A DNA stretch of 64,000 nucleotides. It comes from CAVUNY01 sp963843535. Its GTDB lineage: Bacteria > Chloroflexota > Anaerolineae > Anaerolineales > Anaerolineaceae. The position numbers and the translations under genes are program-made. This document shows, piece after piece, positions 1 to 8,372 of the stretch. The notes under the pieces were generated by a model that did no database searches, was not told the DNA's origin, and saw only the letters and a list, made by a program, of their open reading frames with translations. Every line of letters starts with the position of its first letter. The stretch's first letter is position 1. The DNA is taken from assembly GCA_963843535.1 (NCBI GenBank), contig CAWJKU010000004.1, positions 930,001 through 994,000 on the forward strand, in the 5' to 3' direction.

Positions 1-2059
1 GAGGTTTTCACCACTCGCCCGGATACGTTATGGGGCGCGACCTTTATGGTGCTGGCCCCGGAACATCCCCTGGTGGAAAAAATTACCACCCCAGAGCAGA
101 AATCTGCGGTGGCCGATTATGTCCAGCAGACCCTGCGCCAATCGGATATTCAGCGCGCGCGAGAGGAAAAAGAGAAGACCGGCGTGTTTACCGGTGGGTT
201 CGCGGTTAACCCGGTCAACGGACAGCAGATTCCTATCTGGATCGCTGACTACGTGATGATGACCTACGGCACCGGCGCGATCATGGCTGTGCCGGCGCAC
301 GATGAACGCGATTTTGCCTTCGCGATCAAATTCGGGCTGCCCATCATCCCGGTCATTGAGCGCAACGACGGCACCGCCAAGAGCCTGGTTTTCCCCGGTT
401 CGGTGGCTGCTGGTTTTGCCGATCAATTAAAAGCAGGTGGATTAGAATATACCGCTGCCCCGGTCGGGAACGTTGGTGAAGGCCTGTTTGTCACTCTGCA
501 TGGATCCAGCCAGATCGAGCAGTTCATTGACATGATGCAGGCCGCGATTCTACCTGGTAACTGGAACGAGATCGTCGGCGCACGCTGGGCTTTCGTTTTT
601 TCGGATGGGGTGCGCGAGCTGGATTCGGTTGCAGCCGACCGGGAGATCCTGGAGCGCTGCAAGGCCATTTACCCGCCGGTCTGCCGCCAACCGCACCACA
701 ATGGAAATGCTCAACCAGCTGGAATTTTATCAGGATGTGCTGTTTCACCCCGAATACGGAACGATGATCCATTCCGCATCCTTCAGCGGCACGCCCGGCA
801 GTACCGCAAAACCTAAGGTGATTGCCTGGCTGGCGGAGCGGGGTATTGGCAGCGGGACCATGCAGTACAAACTGCGCGACTGGTTGATTTCGCGCCAGCG
901 CTACTGGGGCGCGCCGATCCCCATGGTTTTCTGCCCAAATTGCGGCGTGGTGCCAGTGCCGGATGACCAGCTGCCGGTACTCCTGCCGGATGACGTCGAA
1001 TGGAAGCCGACGGGTGAAAGCCCATTGAAGCTGCACCCCACCTGGCGCTTCACCACCTGCCCGAAATGCGGCGGAAAAGCCGAGCGCGAAACGGATACCA
1101 TGGATACCTTCATGTGCTCGAGCTGGTACCATCTGCGCTACCTGAGCCCGCAGTATACCCAAGGTCCGTTTGATCCCAAGGAATATGAGTATTGGATGCC
1201 GGTGGATACATACACCGGCGGGATCGAACACGCCACCATGCACCTGATGTACACGCGCTTTTTCCACAAAGCCGCGCGCGACATGGGCATTACCCGCGGT
1301 TTGGAACCGATGATCCAGCTGCGCAACCAGGGCATGGTGCTCGGGGAAGATTCAGAGAAGATGTCGAAAAGCCGGGGGAATGTGGTTTCGCCGGATGAAC
1401 TGGTGCAGAAATACGGCGCAGATATCGTCCGCAGCTACCTGATGTTCTTTGCCCGTTGGGACCAGGGCGCCCCGTGGAATTACAGCGGTATCGACGGACC
1501 CGCCCGCTGGATCCAGCGAACCTGGATGACGCTGTTGGAATCAACGGAAATCAAGAAGGAAGACCCTGATCTGACCCGAGTACTGCGGCGTAAACTGCAC
1601 CAAACCTTGAAGTCGGTCACCCGTGATTTTGAAACCTTTGAGTTCAACACGATCATTTCCTCGTTGATGGAATTAATGAACGAAATGAGCCGCGCCAAGC
1701 AAGCCGGCGCTTTTGGATCGACCGCCTGGCAGGAAGCCGCGGAAATTTATCTAAAAATGCTGGCGCCGGTTGCCCCGCATATCAGTGAAGAGATATGGAG
1801 TTTGCTGGGCAAACCCTACTCGATCCACATCCAGACCTGGCCTAAGGTTGATGAAGAAGCAGCCAAAGAGGATGAAATCACGTTGGTGGTGCAGGTCAAC
1901 GGTAAATTGCGCGACCGCATCACGCTGCCAGCCGCGGTCAGTGACGCGGAGGCCAAAGAAAAAGCCCTGTCCAGCGACGCCGTACAGCGCTATCTAAATG
2001 GACGCCTTCCGCGCCAGATCATTTATGTGCCCGGGCGATTGGTGAATATCGTCTCGTAA
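1..2059 (+). CDS. leuS: Leucyl-tRNA synthetase, 5'-truncated by the window edge and frameshifted
   Basis: Class I synthetase that charges tRNA-Leu. The window opens inside the CP1 editing domain: the threonine-rich TTRPDT peptide is at the very start and the AVPAHDERD editing motif follows near base 290. Downstream come two CxxC zinc pairs (near 930 and 1060), the TYTGGIEHA region, the KMSKS loop (near 1360) and the C-terminal anticodon-binding part. The HIGH motif lies upstream of the window. The frame changes at about 681: bases 1-680 read in frame 1, and the rest continues in frame 2 to the TAA at 2057-2059. One extra base (c681 or t682) explains it, because removing it joins the halves as YPPVAANRTTMEM. 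LeuRS is essential and normally single-copy, so a sequence error is likelier than a pseudogene. It converges on the cytochrome gene across a shared terminator. Confidence 0.95.
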
Positions 2060-2060
2060 A

Positions 2061-2096
2061 AAAAAGACTTGCGGATTTTACGCCGCAAGTCTTTTT
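2061..2096. terminator. Bidirectional rho-independent terminator between leuS and the cytochrome gene
   Basis: A 9-bp GC-containing stem (2066-2074 with 2083-2091) around an 8-nt loop is flanked by an A tract and a T tract, so it has terminator form in both directions. It sits directly after the leuS stop and before the end of the convergent cytochrome gene. Confidence 0.85.
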
Positions 2097-2114
2097 CTTC
2101 AAAGTCCTGGAGTG

Positions 2115-3461
2115 TTATTTGTGAGGGCCGCCGCCAGTGGGTTGGGTAAGGTGGCAGACGGTGCATTTATTGAGAGTGCCCGGGTATCCTTGCAGGTTGA
2201 CGAACTTGATCGCATCTTCAGGTTGGGAGCTTTGCACAATGGCATGCGTGCTGTCGTGACATGCTTCGCAGTACACCCCGCCGTGCCCCTTCGATTGGCG
2301 GTACAGGGCCTGGTCCTGGTGGTACGCAGCGCCGGTGTGGCAGGTATCACAGCGCGGCTCGTTCAGCCATGGGTTGGGATTATTCTTGACCTGATCCATC
2401 GTGCCGTGGCAATCCGTGCATCCCATATTAAAGTTCGTAGACATCACATCTCGCAAGCATTTGGTGGAAGGGCCAGGATGGCAGTTGTAGCAGCCTTCTG
2501 TACTATTTGGCACCTTACCCTCATGTTTCGAGTGCATCGCCTTGGAGAAATTCGGGATACCCGCTACCCCTTGCGCGCCGATGGCATTAGAAGCGTGGCA
2601 TTCCGCGCACAGAATGGGGCGGCGGTTCATCAGCGGGCCGCTGTGCCCGGCGGGATAATCATCTCCTTCTTCCTTATCGTGCAGGGTCAGGATATTGGTT
2701 TCTACTCTGCCGGTGCTGATGCCAAAAGGCCCATCAGAGTGGCAGTTGTCGCAGTGCATTTCGGTGGAGACCGGGGCAACGACCTGATTGGTAGCGAGCA
2801 CCTTGCCGGTATTATCTTTGACCACGATATCCGCCAGCTGGTACGGCATGGGCGTGTTCCAGTCGTTATCGTTGAATTCGGTCAGGGGAATGCCCTCGGC
2901 AACGAAATGGTCTACTTTATTATCCATTGCCCCAGCCAGGCCTTTACCTGTCAGACCCACGTCAGGCGCCAGGGTCACACCAAACAACTGCTGGGCGTAA
3001 TCCCAGAAATTGGATTTTCCGACCGAATAGGTATTAAGCGGGAATGAGTATTCCACGTTTAGGCCGGAAGAAACGATCTGCGGTGGATTCCCGCGTTTGA
3101 TGACCTGCACGTACAGGTTGTTATACGGCGGCAGGATGGCGACATCTTGAAAACTGCGGTTGTAGCAGTGCATGCCGAGATCGTTCCAACCTAACACGAT
3201 GTATTCCGGACCTGTGCCGGGGGTAGGGTTAGCAGTTGGCACAGGTGTCGGCGTGGGCTGCGTCCCAGTATTATTGGTTAAAAATGGAATATGAACGGTA
3301 AAAGGGGAGTCAGCGCGAGGGGTGGCGCCATTTTGGACTGGTTGGCTGGCCTGAGCTTATGACGTACCCACCATGAGAACGACAGTCAATACAACCATTA
3401 GACCAATTGAAGTAATCCAGCGGTGTTTATGATTATTCTGATCCGTATCGATATGATCCAT
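2115..3461 (-). CDS. Secreted heptaheme cytochrome c, interrupted by an in-frame TAA
   Basis: The main open frame (3242 down to 2115) carries seven CxxCH heme-binding motifs: CDNCH, CAECH, CYNCH, CTDCH, CDTCH, CEACH and CTVCH. They follow a heme-free N-terminal domain that contains NDLGMHC. The same frame continues upstream through a Pro/Thr linker to a TAA at 3357-3359. Beyond that stop, still in frame, are a hydrophobic segment and an ATG at 3461 with AGGAG upstream. Read through, the product starts MDHIDTDQNNHKHRW, has a signal peptide, and places the stop next to an AQA signal-peptidase-like site. Restored length is about 448 residues. A single change from a sense codon such as TTA would explain the stop. 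Likely role: extracytoplasmic electron transfer; the partner is unknown. If the stop is real, this is a pseudogene or uses the internal start. Confidence 0.8.
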
Positions 3462-3592
3462 TACACTCTCCTCAAATTTTTTGATGATAACCTCGCAAGT
3501 CTCGATGCCGATTTTTTTTGCCTGGGAACATGCTGGCAGCAAGCTATTTGGATAAATCACATTGATTAAGTTGTAGATTAATGATTAATGTT

Positions 3593-3674
3593 ACGCTAAT
3601 CTATACACTCATTTAGCGTTAATGTTTTTTTCACTGTATTTTCTGGACTTGCTGGATTTCACTGGTTCCAGAAA
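3593..3674. promoter_or_regulatory. Two inverted repeats in the divergent cytochrome/esterase intergenic region
   Basis: The 250-bp gap between the divergent starts at 3461 and 3715 holds two dyads. ACGCTAA at 3593-3599 pairs with TTAGCGT at 3613-3619. TTTCTGGA at 3640-3647 pairs with TCCAGAAA at 3667-3674. The first is followed by a T run. They could be operators for the divergent pair or a weak terminator. No convincing -35/-10 pair was found. Confidence 0.35.
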
Positions 3675-3714
3675 ATATTAGCCCGGCGTAGTAAAATTGG
3701 TTTCGGAGGCGTCA

Positions 3715-4761
3715 ATGGGGCTAAACGAAGAAATCTTACTGCGCTGCCGTCGAAAGGGTACGCCAATCATTGAGCAAGGCAAAGCGGTATTCTACTGGTT
3801 TGGGGAAATCCCTCCCCGAATAATGGGAGATTTTAATGGCTGGGAAACTGGTGAACCAGTGTCAATGCAGGAAGCCGGGGAAAACCTATGGGTGTTCGAG
3901 CTGGAACTGCCGGATGAGGCTTACGTCGAATACATTTTTATCGACGAACAGCAGGAACGCGTTTTCGATCCGTTCAACCAGCGCAAAACCTCCAACGGCA
4001 TAGGCAAGGCCAACCACTTTTTTTACATGCCCAAAGCCAGGCCCACCCCGTGGATGATGCGCAGTTATGGGGTCCCGGCGGGATCCGTCAGCCATTCAGT
4101 AGTTCAAGCGGGAAATTTGCTGGCAGGCGGAAAGAGGACCGTCCATTTCTACCAGCCACCTGTGCAGGAGCCCGCCCCTTTAATCGTGGTTTGGGATGGC
4201 GGCGATTACCTGCGCCGAGCTAAATTGGCGACCATCGTGGATAATATGATCCATTCCCGCCGGATTCAGCCCGTGGCGCTGGCCATGGTTGAAAACGGCG
4301 GCCCGGCGCGTATGATCGAATATGCCTGCGGCGAAGGTACAATCTGGTTCATTCTTCAATCCCTGCTGCCGGAGGCGTACAACTGCCTCAATCTTTTGAA
4401 TCCGGACGAGCATCCCGGGGCGTTTGGCGTGTTGGGCGCTTCCGCGGGTGGATTGATGGCTTTATATACCGGACTGCGACTGCCGCATATTTTCGGGCGC
4501 GTGCTGGCTCAGTCTGGCGCATACGAAATTGAAGGGTTTGAATTTGTTACCGGCACGCTGGTGGATCACGGACCGAAGCTGCCGTTGAAAATATGGATGG
4601 ACGTGGGAAAATTCGAGTATTTGCTTGATACCAACCGGATTATGCATAAGAAACTGGAAGCGCACGGTTACGAGGTGGAATATCGCGAGTACAATGCCGG
4701 GCATAATTACCCGGCCTGGCGCGACGATCTTCCGCGAGGTTTGGAATACCTGTTTGGCTGA
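3715..4761 (+). CDS. Putative esterase, alpha/beta hydrolase with N-terminal early-set (CBM48-like) domain
   Basis: 348 residues. Residues about 15-100 form an immunoglobulin-like early-set domain (MGDFNGW and VFDPFNQ), as in Fes-type enterochelin esterases and glycan-active enzymes. The rest is a PF00756-type esterase with a visible triad: Ser243 in GASAGG, Asp296 in WMDVGKFEY and His330 in GHNYPAW. No signal peptide is seen, so it is probably cytoplasmic. The ATG at 3715 is preferred over an in-frame TTG at 3697 because GGAGG lies 5 nt before it. The substrate is unknown: a siderophore ester, feruloyl ester or other acyl ester are all possible, and no siderophore genes are nearby. The next gene starts 53 bp downstream on the same strand. 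Confidence 0.8.
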   Translation: MGLNEEILLRCRRKGTPIIEQGKAVFYWFGEIPPRIMGDFNGWETGEPVSMQEAGENLWVFELELPDEAYVEYIFIDEQQERVFDPFNQRKTSNGIGKANHFFYMPKARPTPWMMRSYGVPAGSVSHSVVQAGNLLAGGKRTVHFYQPPVQEPAPLIVVWDGGDYLRRAKLATIVDNMIHSRRIQPVALAMVENGGPARMIEYACGEGTIWFILQSLLPEAYNCLNLLNPDEHPGAFGVLGASAGGLMALYTGLRLPHIFGRVLAQSGAYEIEGFEFVTGTLVDHGPKLPLKIWMDVGKFEYLLDTNRIMHKKLEAHGYEVEYREYNAGHNYPAWRDDLPRGLEYLFG

Positions 4762-4814
4762 TCCATGGGGATTATTGAATAGAAAATGCCATGAATTTTG
4801 AAAGGATGGGAGCG

Positions 4815-5501
4815 ATGCGTTTTGAAGAACTCAATTGGTTGGATGTGGAAGCGTACCGCAAGAAGGATGACCGCGTAATTCTTGTCCTGGGGGCATGCGA
4901 ACAGCATGGATACTTGAGTTTGCTCACGGATATCAAGATTCCCCTGGCGCTGGCGGACGCGGCCAGCAAGAAAAGCGGGGTGCTGGCCGCTCCGCCCCTT
5001 AATTTTGGTGTATCGCCCTATTTCATCACATATCCCGGCACGATCAGCCTGAAAGTCAGTACCTTTCTCCAGGTGGTAGAAGATATCGTCTTGGGGTTAT
5101 ATGCCCAGGGGTTTAAGCATATGTTGATCCTGAACGGTCATGGCGGAAATACCCCGGTGACTGCCCGCTTAACCGAATTGTGCAACGACCATGCAGATCT
5201 TAAGATCAGCTGGTACGCATGGTGGACGGCTGAGTCGGTTACAAAAGTTGCCGCGGCACACGGATTGAAATCGTATCACGCCGCCTGGATTGAAGCTTTT
5301 CCATTCGTGCGGGTGGCTGAGCTGCCCCGAGGAGAAAAGCTTCCGGCGGCGGCTAAACCGGTGCAGAGCGCGCGGGAATCGCGCGGGGTATTCGGTGATG
5401 GCGTATTTGGCGGTCCGTACCAGGTCGAAGATAAAATCATGGACGAAATTTTTTCTGCTGCCCTGGATGATATTCTGCGGCTGCTCAAGTTTGAAGCATA
5501 A
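4815..5501 (+). CDS. Creatininase-family amidohydrolase
   Basis: 228 residues. It belongs to the creatininase / MftE-like family of metal-dependent amide hydrolases. Candidate metal ligands are visible at Glu29 and His31 (CEQHG), Asp39 (LTDIK) and His109 (NGHGGN). The ATG at 4815 gives the family-typical start MRFEELNW and has GGAG upstream; an in-frame ATG at 4791 would add eight residues. Family members cleave creatinine or formamide intermediates of riboflavin and deazaflavin synthesis, or process mycofactocin. No mftA or other mycofactocin gene is in the window, so the substrate is not assigned. It may be co-transcribed with the esterase. Confidence 0.8.
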   Translation: MRFEELNWLDVEAYRKKDDRVILVLGACEQHGYLSLLTDIKIPLALADAASKKSGVLAAPPLNFGVSPYFITYPGTISLKVSTFLQVVEDIVLGLYAQGFKHMLILNGHGGNTPVTARLTELCNDHADLKISWYAWWTAESVTKVAAAHGLKSYHAAWIEAFPFVRVAELPRGEKLPAAAKPVQSARESRGVFGDGVFGGPYQVEDKIMDEIFSAALDDILRLLKFEA

Positions 5502-5625
5502 ATTTACAATGTTTTTACAATCAGCATACATCTCAATGATCTCCTGTGGCTAGAATGATCAGTGTAAGCACAAATCAAGGGGTTCGCGACCGAAATTCAA
5601 TCCCCAAAAAACAAGGAGAATTGAC

Positions 5626-6174
5626 ATGAATCGGAAGAAGTTCTTAGCTATGAGCCTGACGGCGGTTCTACTGGTGAGTGTGATTGCTTTTGCCTTCCCC
5701 AGCGGAAATGCAGCCGCCCAATCGCCTACACCTCAGCCCAATGATCCGCAAAGTAAATTAAATATCATCGATGCCCGCCTGCAAAGAATGCTGCGGCTCG
5801 AAAAGGCCACCCTGGCTCGCATGAGGAGGAATTTTGAGCGCCTGGATCGATTTATCACGCGCGTGGATGCTCTGATCATCAAGGCTAAAAACAACGGCAA
5901 GGATGTAGCCGCGCTGGAAGCTGCGGTGGCCGAATTTCAAGCCAGGGAAAGTGAAGCTCGTGTGGTTCTAGACTCAGCCACCAGCCTGCTGGCCGCCCAT
6001 CCTGGATTTGACGCCAACGGTAAAGTCACCGACCGCGAAACGGCCAGGAAGACCCTTGAGGAAGGCCATAAGCAGTTCAAGGAAATTCGCTCAACGATCG
6101 GCGAAGCCGCAAAAGACCTGCACGAGGCAGTAAAAGCCTGGCGAGAAGCCAATCCGGCAGAGCCCGCACCCTAA
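5626..6174 (+). CDS. Small secreted alpha-helical protein of unknown function
   Basis: 182 residues. Residues 1-31 are a clear Sec signal peptide (MNRKKF start, hydrophobic core, AAA/AQ cleavage region). A short Pro/Thr-rich linker follows, then about 130 residues that look almost wholly helical and charged, with heptad-like leucines suggesting a coiled coil or helical bundle. The start has AAGGAG 8 nt upstream. The 124-bp region before it has TTTACA-like and TACATC/TAGAAT-like elements, but no pair at good spacing. I do not recognise a family. It is probably exported to the cell surface or periplasm-like space; nothing in the neighbourhood fixes a role. Confidence 0.75.
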   Translation: MNRKKFLAMSLTAVLLVSVIAFAFPSGNAAAQSPTPQPNDPQSKLNIIDARLQRMLRLEKATLARMRRNFERLDRFITRVDALIIKAKNNGKDVAALEAAVAEFQARESEARVVLDSATSLLAAHPGFDANGKVTDRETARKTLEEGHKQFKEIRSTIGEAAKDLHEAVKAWREANPAEPAP

Positions 6175-6188
6175 AAAAAGATATGTCC

Positions 6189-6222
6189 CGTGGGCTGTAT
6201 CAAAAGCGTGATACAGCCCACG
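6189..6222. terminator. 14-bp perfect stem-loop after the secreted helical protein
   Basis: Bases 6189-6202 and 6209-6222 are exactly complementary around a 6-nt loop, 14 bp after the stop codon. An A run precedes the stem but no T run follows. It fits an mRNA 3'-end stabiliser or a non-canonical terminator. Confidence 0.55.
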
Positions 6223-6249
6223 CAAATATTGTCGTTTATTTGTCTATAA

Positions 6250-6284
6250 GCGGTTTTTTGCCCATTCATGTGGGCAAAAACCGC
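6250..6284. repeat. Dispersed palindromic repeat, copy A
   Basis: The arms GCGGTTTTTTGCCCA (6250-6264) and TGGGCAAAAACCGC (6271-6284) are complementary apart from one unpaired T. The same core recurs at 22212-22245 and 33380-33414, always in an intergenic region. A-T-rich flanks on both sides are weakly complementary, so the full unit may be longer. Probably a REP- or MITE-like element. Confidence 0.7.
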
Positions 6285-6320
6285 AAATAATGCTTATTAT
6301 GCCCTCTTAAAAAGCCGGTC

Positions 6321-6514
6321 GCGCCCCTGGGCCCAGGCGCCCTGGGGCCAGGGCTGTCGCGGACCACGCACACGACACTTGCACACCGCCAAAGGCGCAC
6401 TTCGTGTGACGCACACTTGCCCTCCCGTATACGCGAGGTACGCCCTTCGGGCGAGGACATCGGGACGATGTGGCGTGCAAGTGCCAGGGAGTGCAGGTGA
6501 GTGCGCCTGAGGCG
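6321..6514. ncRNA. Hairpin-dense noncoding region, candidate structured RNA
   Basis: No plausible gene covers this GC-rich stretch. A 9-bp stem, CACTTGCAC (6376-6384) with GTGCAAGTG (6475-6483), closes an interior that holds five consecutive hairpins: 6387-6397, 6404-6416, 6421-6438, 6441-6453 and 6457-6471. All but the third have 3-nt loops. Upstream are two more hairpins around CCTGGGCCCAGG and CCCTGGGGCCAGGG. Downstream is CGCC-TGA-GGCG at 6504-6514. It matches none of RNase P, tmRNA or SRP RNA signatures that I know. It may be a structured RNA on either strand, or a nested palindromic repeat element. Confidence 0.45.
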
Positions 6515-6524
6515 AACGATGGCT

Positions 6525-6570
6525 GCAGTGTTTTTTTTGAAATCGCGTAGCGATTTCAAAAAAACACTGC
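6525..6570. repeat. Long perfect hairpin upstream of cydD
   Basis: Arms 6525-6546 and 6550-6570 are complementary over about 21 bp with a 3-nt loop and one extra T in the T8/A7 tract. It has the same design as the other palindromes here (GC clamp, A/T tract, GC-containing tip) but a different sequence. It lies about 60 bp before cydD and could act as a terminator, or as the right end of the element starting at 6250. Confidence 0.55.
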
Positions 6571-6632
6571 ATAACATCATATAAGGGGCAGGCGTATTGA
6601 CATACACAGCGTCCTCAGGCAGAATTCTTAAC

Positions 6633-8372
6633 ATGAGCTTTGATCGAAGAATGCTGACATGGGCCAGGCAAGCCTGGCGCTGGCTGGCAGCGGCTGTGCT
6701 TTCCGGGTATGCCAATGGGTTGTTGACGATTGCGCAGGCCTGGCTGCTCAGCGAATTGATCAGCGGTGTTTTTTTGCTCGGGTATGACTTGCAAGATTCG
6801 CTGAACAGCTTTTGGGGGCTATTGATTATCTTTGCGACCCGAGCGGCTCTTACCTGGCTGCAAGAGATAAGCAGCACGGCGTCTGCCGTGAGGGTTAAGA
6901 ACTTCGTCCGCGAAAAAGTGCTTAATCATCTTTACCATCTCGGTCCGGCGGTGGTCCAGGGACAGGCTACCGGGGAAATCATTGCCACTAGCGTGCAAGG
7001 TGTGGAGGCGCTGGACGCCTTTTACAGCCAGTATCTCCCCCAGGTAGTTCTGGGCGCTTTGATCCCCGTGAGCATCATCGGGGTGGTTTTACCGATCGAC
7101 CTGCTCAGTGGGATCATTTTTATGCTGACCGGACCGTTAATCCCATTCTTTATGGTTCTGATCGGAAAGGCAGCCGAGGTTGCGACCCGCCAGCAGTACA
7201 CGGCCCTGGGGAAGATGAGCGCTTATTTTCTGGATACGCTCCAGGGATTGACCACGCTAAAACAGTTAAATAGAAGCCAGGCGCGGGTCGAAAGTATCGC
7301 GGCGATCAGTGAAAGCTACCGCGAGAAGACCATGCAGGTTTTGCGCCTCACCTTTCTATCTGCACTGGCGCTTGAGCTGGCTGCCACACTTAGCACCGCG
7401 GTGATCGCGGTAGAAATTGGCCTGCGCCTGCTGTACGGCCAAATGCTCTTTCAACCGGCCTTTTTTATCTTGATCCTGGCCCCTGAATTTTACCTACCGC
7501 TGCGGCTGTTGGGGCAGCGCTTTCATGCTGGTGCCACCGGGGCAGCGGGAGCCAGGCGAATCGCAACCGTATTGGATCTGAAGCCGGTCGCCTATGGGGA
7601 GGTTTCACATCCAGAAATATACCCGCCGGGTGAGAAAATCCACCGGATCCAGATCATGGGGGTGAAGTTTGCTTATCCCGAGCGGAGCGAAACTGCGCTG
7701 GAAAACCTGGACCTGGTCTTGAGAGCCGGAGAAATAACCGCCCTGGTCGGAGAAAGCGGTACGGGTAAAAGCACCCTGGTTCAGCTGTTGCTGGGCTTTT
7801 TGCGGCCGCAGTCAGGGAAAATCTTGATCGACGGAAAAGACCTGGCGGCATTGGATCCAGTTTCATGGCGGCAGCAGGTAGCGTGGGTGCCGCAGCAGCC
7901 CTATTTATTTCAGGATACACTGGCAGCCAATATCCGGCTTGGCAAGGCAAATGCCAGCGATGATGAGATCGCCTCCGCCGCGAGGGCAGCCGGGCTGGAC
8001 CGGTTTATCCAGACTTTACCTGAGGGCTACGAAACGCGCATCGGCGAAATGGGCGCTCGCTTGAGCAGCGGTCAGGCGCAGCGCCTGGCCCTGGCAAGGG
8101 CCTTTATCAAAGACGCCCCGGTGATCCTTCTGGACGAGCCGGCGGCGAGGCTCGACCCGGAGCTGGAGTTTGAAATTACAGAAACCATCGAGCGCCTCAG
8201 CGCCGGACGGGTTTCACTGGTGATCGCCCACCGCCTGGCGTCGCTCAGAAGGGCGCGGCAGATCGCGGTGCTGCAAGCCGGGCGGATCGCAGAGTTGGGC
8301 ACGCTGGAAGAACTGCAGGCGCGCCGGGGTGTCCTGGCGGACTTGATGCGCCGGTCCGAGGGGGCGGGATGA
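6633..8372 (+). CDS. cydD: Thiol reductant ABC exporter subunit CydD
   Basis: 579 residues from ATG 6633, which gives the family-like start MSFDRRMLTWARQAW. An upstream TTG at 6597 would add 12 residues. The N-terminal half has six membrane segments of the type IV exporter fold. The C-terminal half is an ATPase with Walker A GESGTGKST, signature LSSGQ and Walker B VILLDEP. In characterised bacteria CydDC exports cysteine or glutathione, binds heme, and is needed for cytochrome bd assembly and periplasmic redox balance. It overlaps cydC by 4 bp (ATGA), so the two are translationally coupled. No cydAB genes are in the window; the c-type cytochrome at 2.1-3.5 kb is a possible beneficiary. Confidence 0.88.
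   Translation: MSFDRRMLTWARQAWRWLAAAVLSGYANGLLTIAQAWLLSELISGVFLLGYDLQDSLNSFWGLLIIFATRAALTWLQEISSTASAVRVKNFVREKVLNHLYHLGPAVVQGQATGEIIATSVQGVEALDAFYSQYLPQVVLGALIPVSIIGVVLPIDLLSGIIFMLTGPLIPFFMVLIGKAAEVATRQQYTALGKMSAYFLDTLQGLTTLKQLNRSQARVESIAAISESYREKTMQVLRLTFLSALALELAATLSTAVIAVEIGLRLLYGQMLFQPAFFILILAPEFYLPLRLLGQRFHAGATGAAGARRIATVLDLKPVAYGEVSHPEIYPPGEKIHRIQIMGVKFAYPERSETALENLDLVLRAGEITALVGESGTGKSTLVQLLLGFLRPQSGKILIDGKDLAALDPVSWRQQVAWVPQQPYLFQDTLAANIRLGKANASDDEIASAARAAGLDRFIQTLPEGYETRIGEMGARLSSGQAQRLALARAFIKDAPVILLDEPAARLDPELEFEITETIERLSAGRVSLVIAHRLASLRRARQIAVLQAGRIAELGTLEELQARRGVLADLMRRSEGAG

Noticed and set aside
681..682. Programmed +1 frameshifting in leuS (and in lepA and rpoC)
   Set aside because: No slippery sequence or stop-codon context like that of prfB is seen, and several unrelated genes shift at different sequences, many in one stretch. 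Sequence error is simpler.
2112..3047. A 311-codon plus-strand open frame opposite the cytochrome gene
   Set aside because: It is the antisense shadow of a gene with seven CxxCH motifs; its translation has no recognisable features.
3357..3359. Stop-codon recoding (selenocysteine or pyrrolysine) in the cytochrome
   Set aside because: The stop is TAA, which neither system uses, and it lies in a signal-peptide boundary rather than an active site.
6321..6570. Retron or integron attC array explanation for the serial hairpins
   Set aside because: No reverse transcriptase or integrase gene is nearby, and the hairpins lack attC core sites.
6266..6877. A 203-codon minus-strand open frame across the hairpin region into cydD
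   Set aside because: It runs antisense through palindromes and the start of cydD, has biased composition and no ribosome-binding site. The palindromes explain the sequence better.
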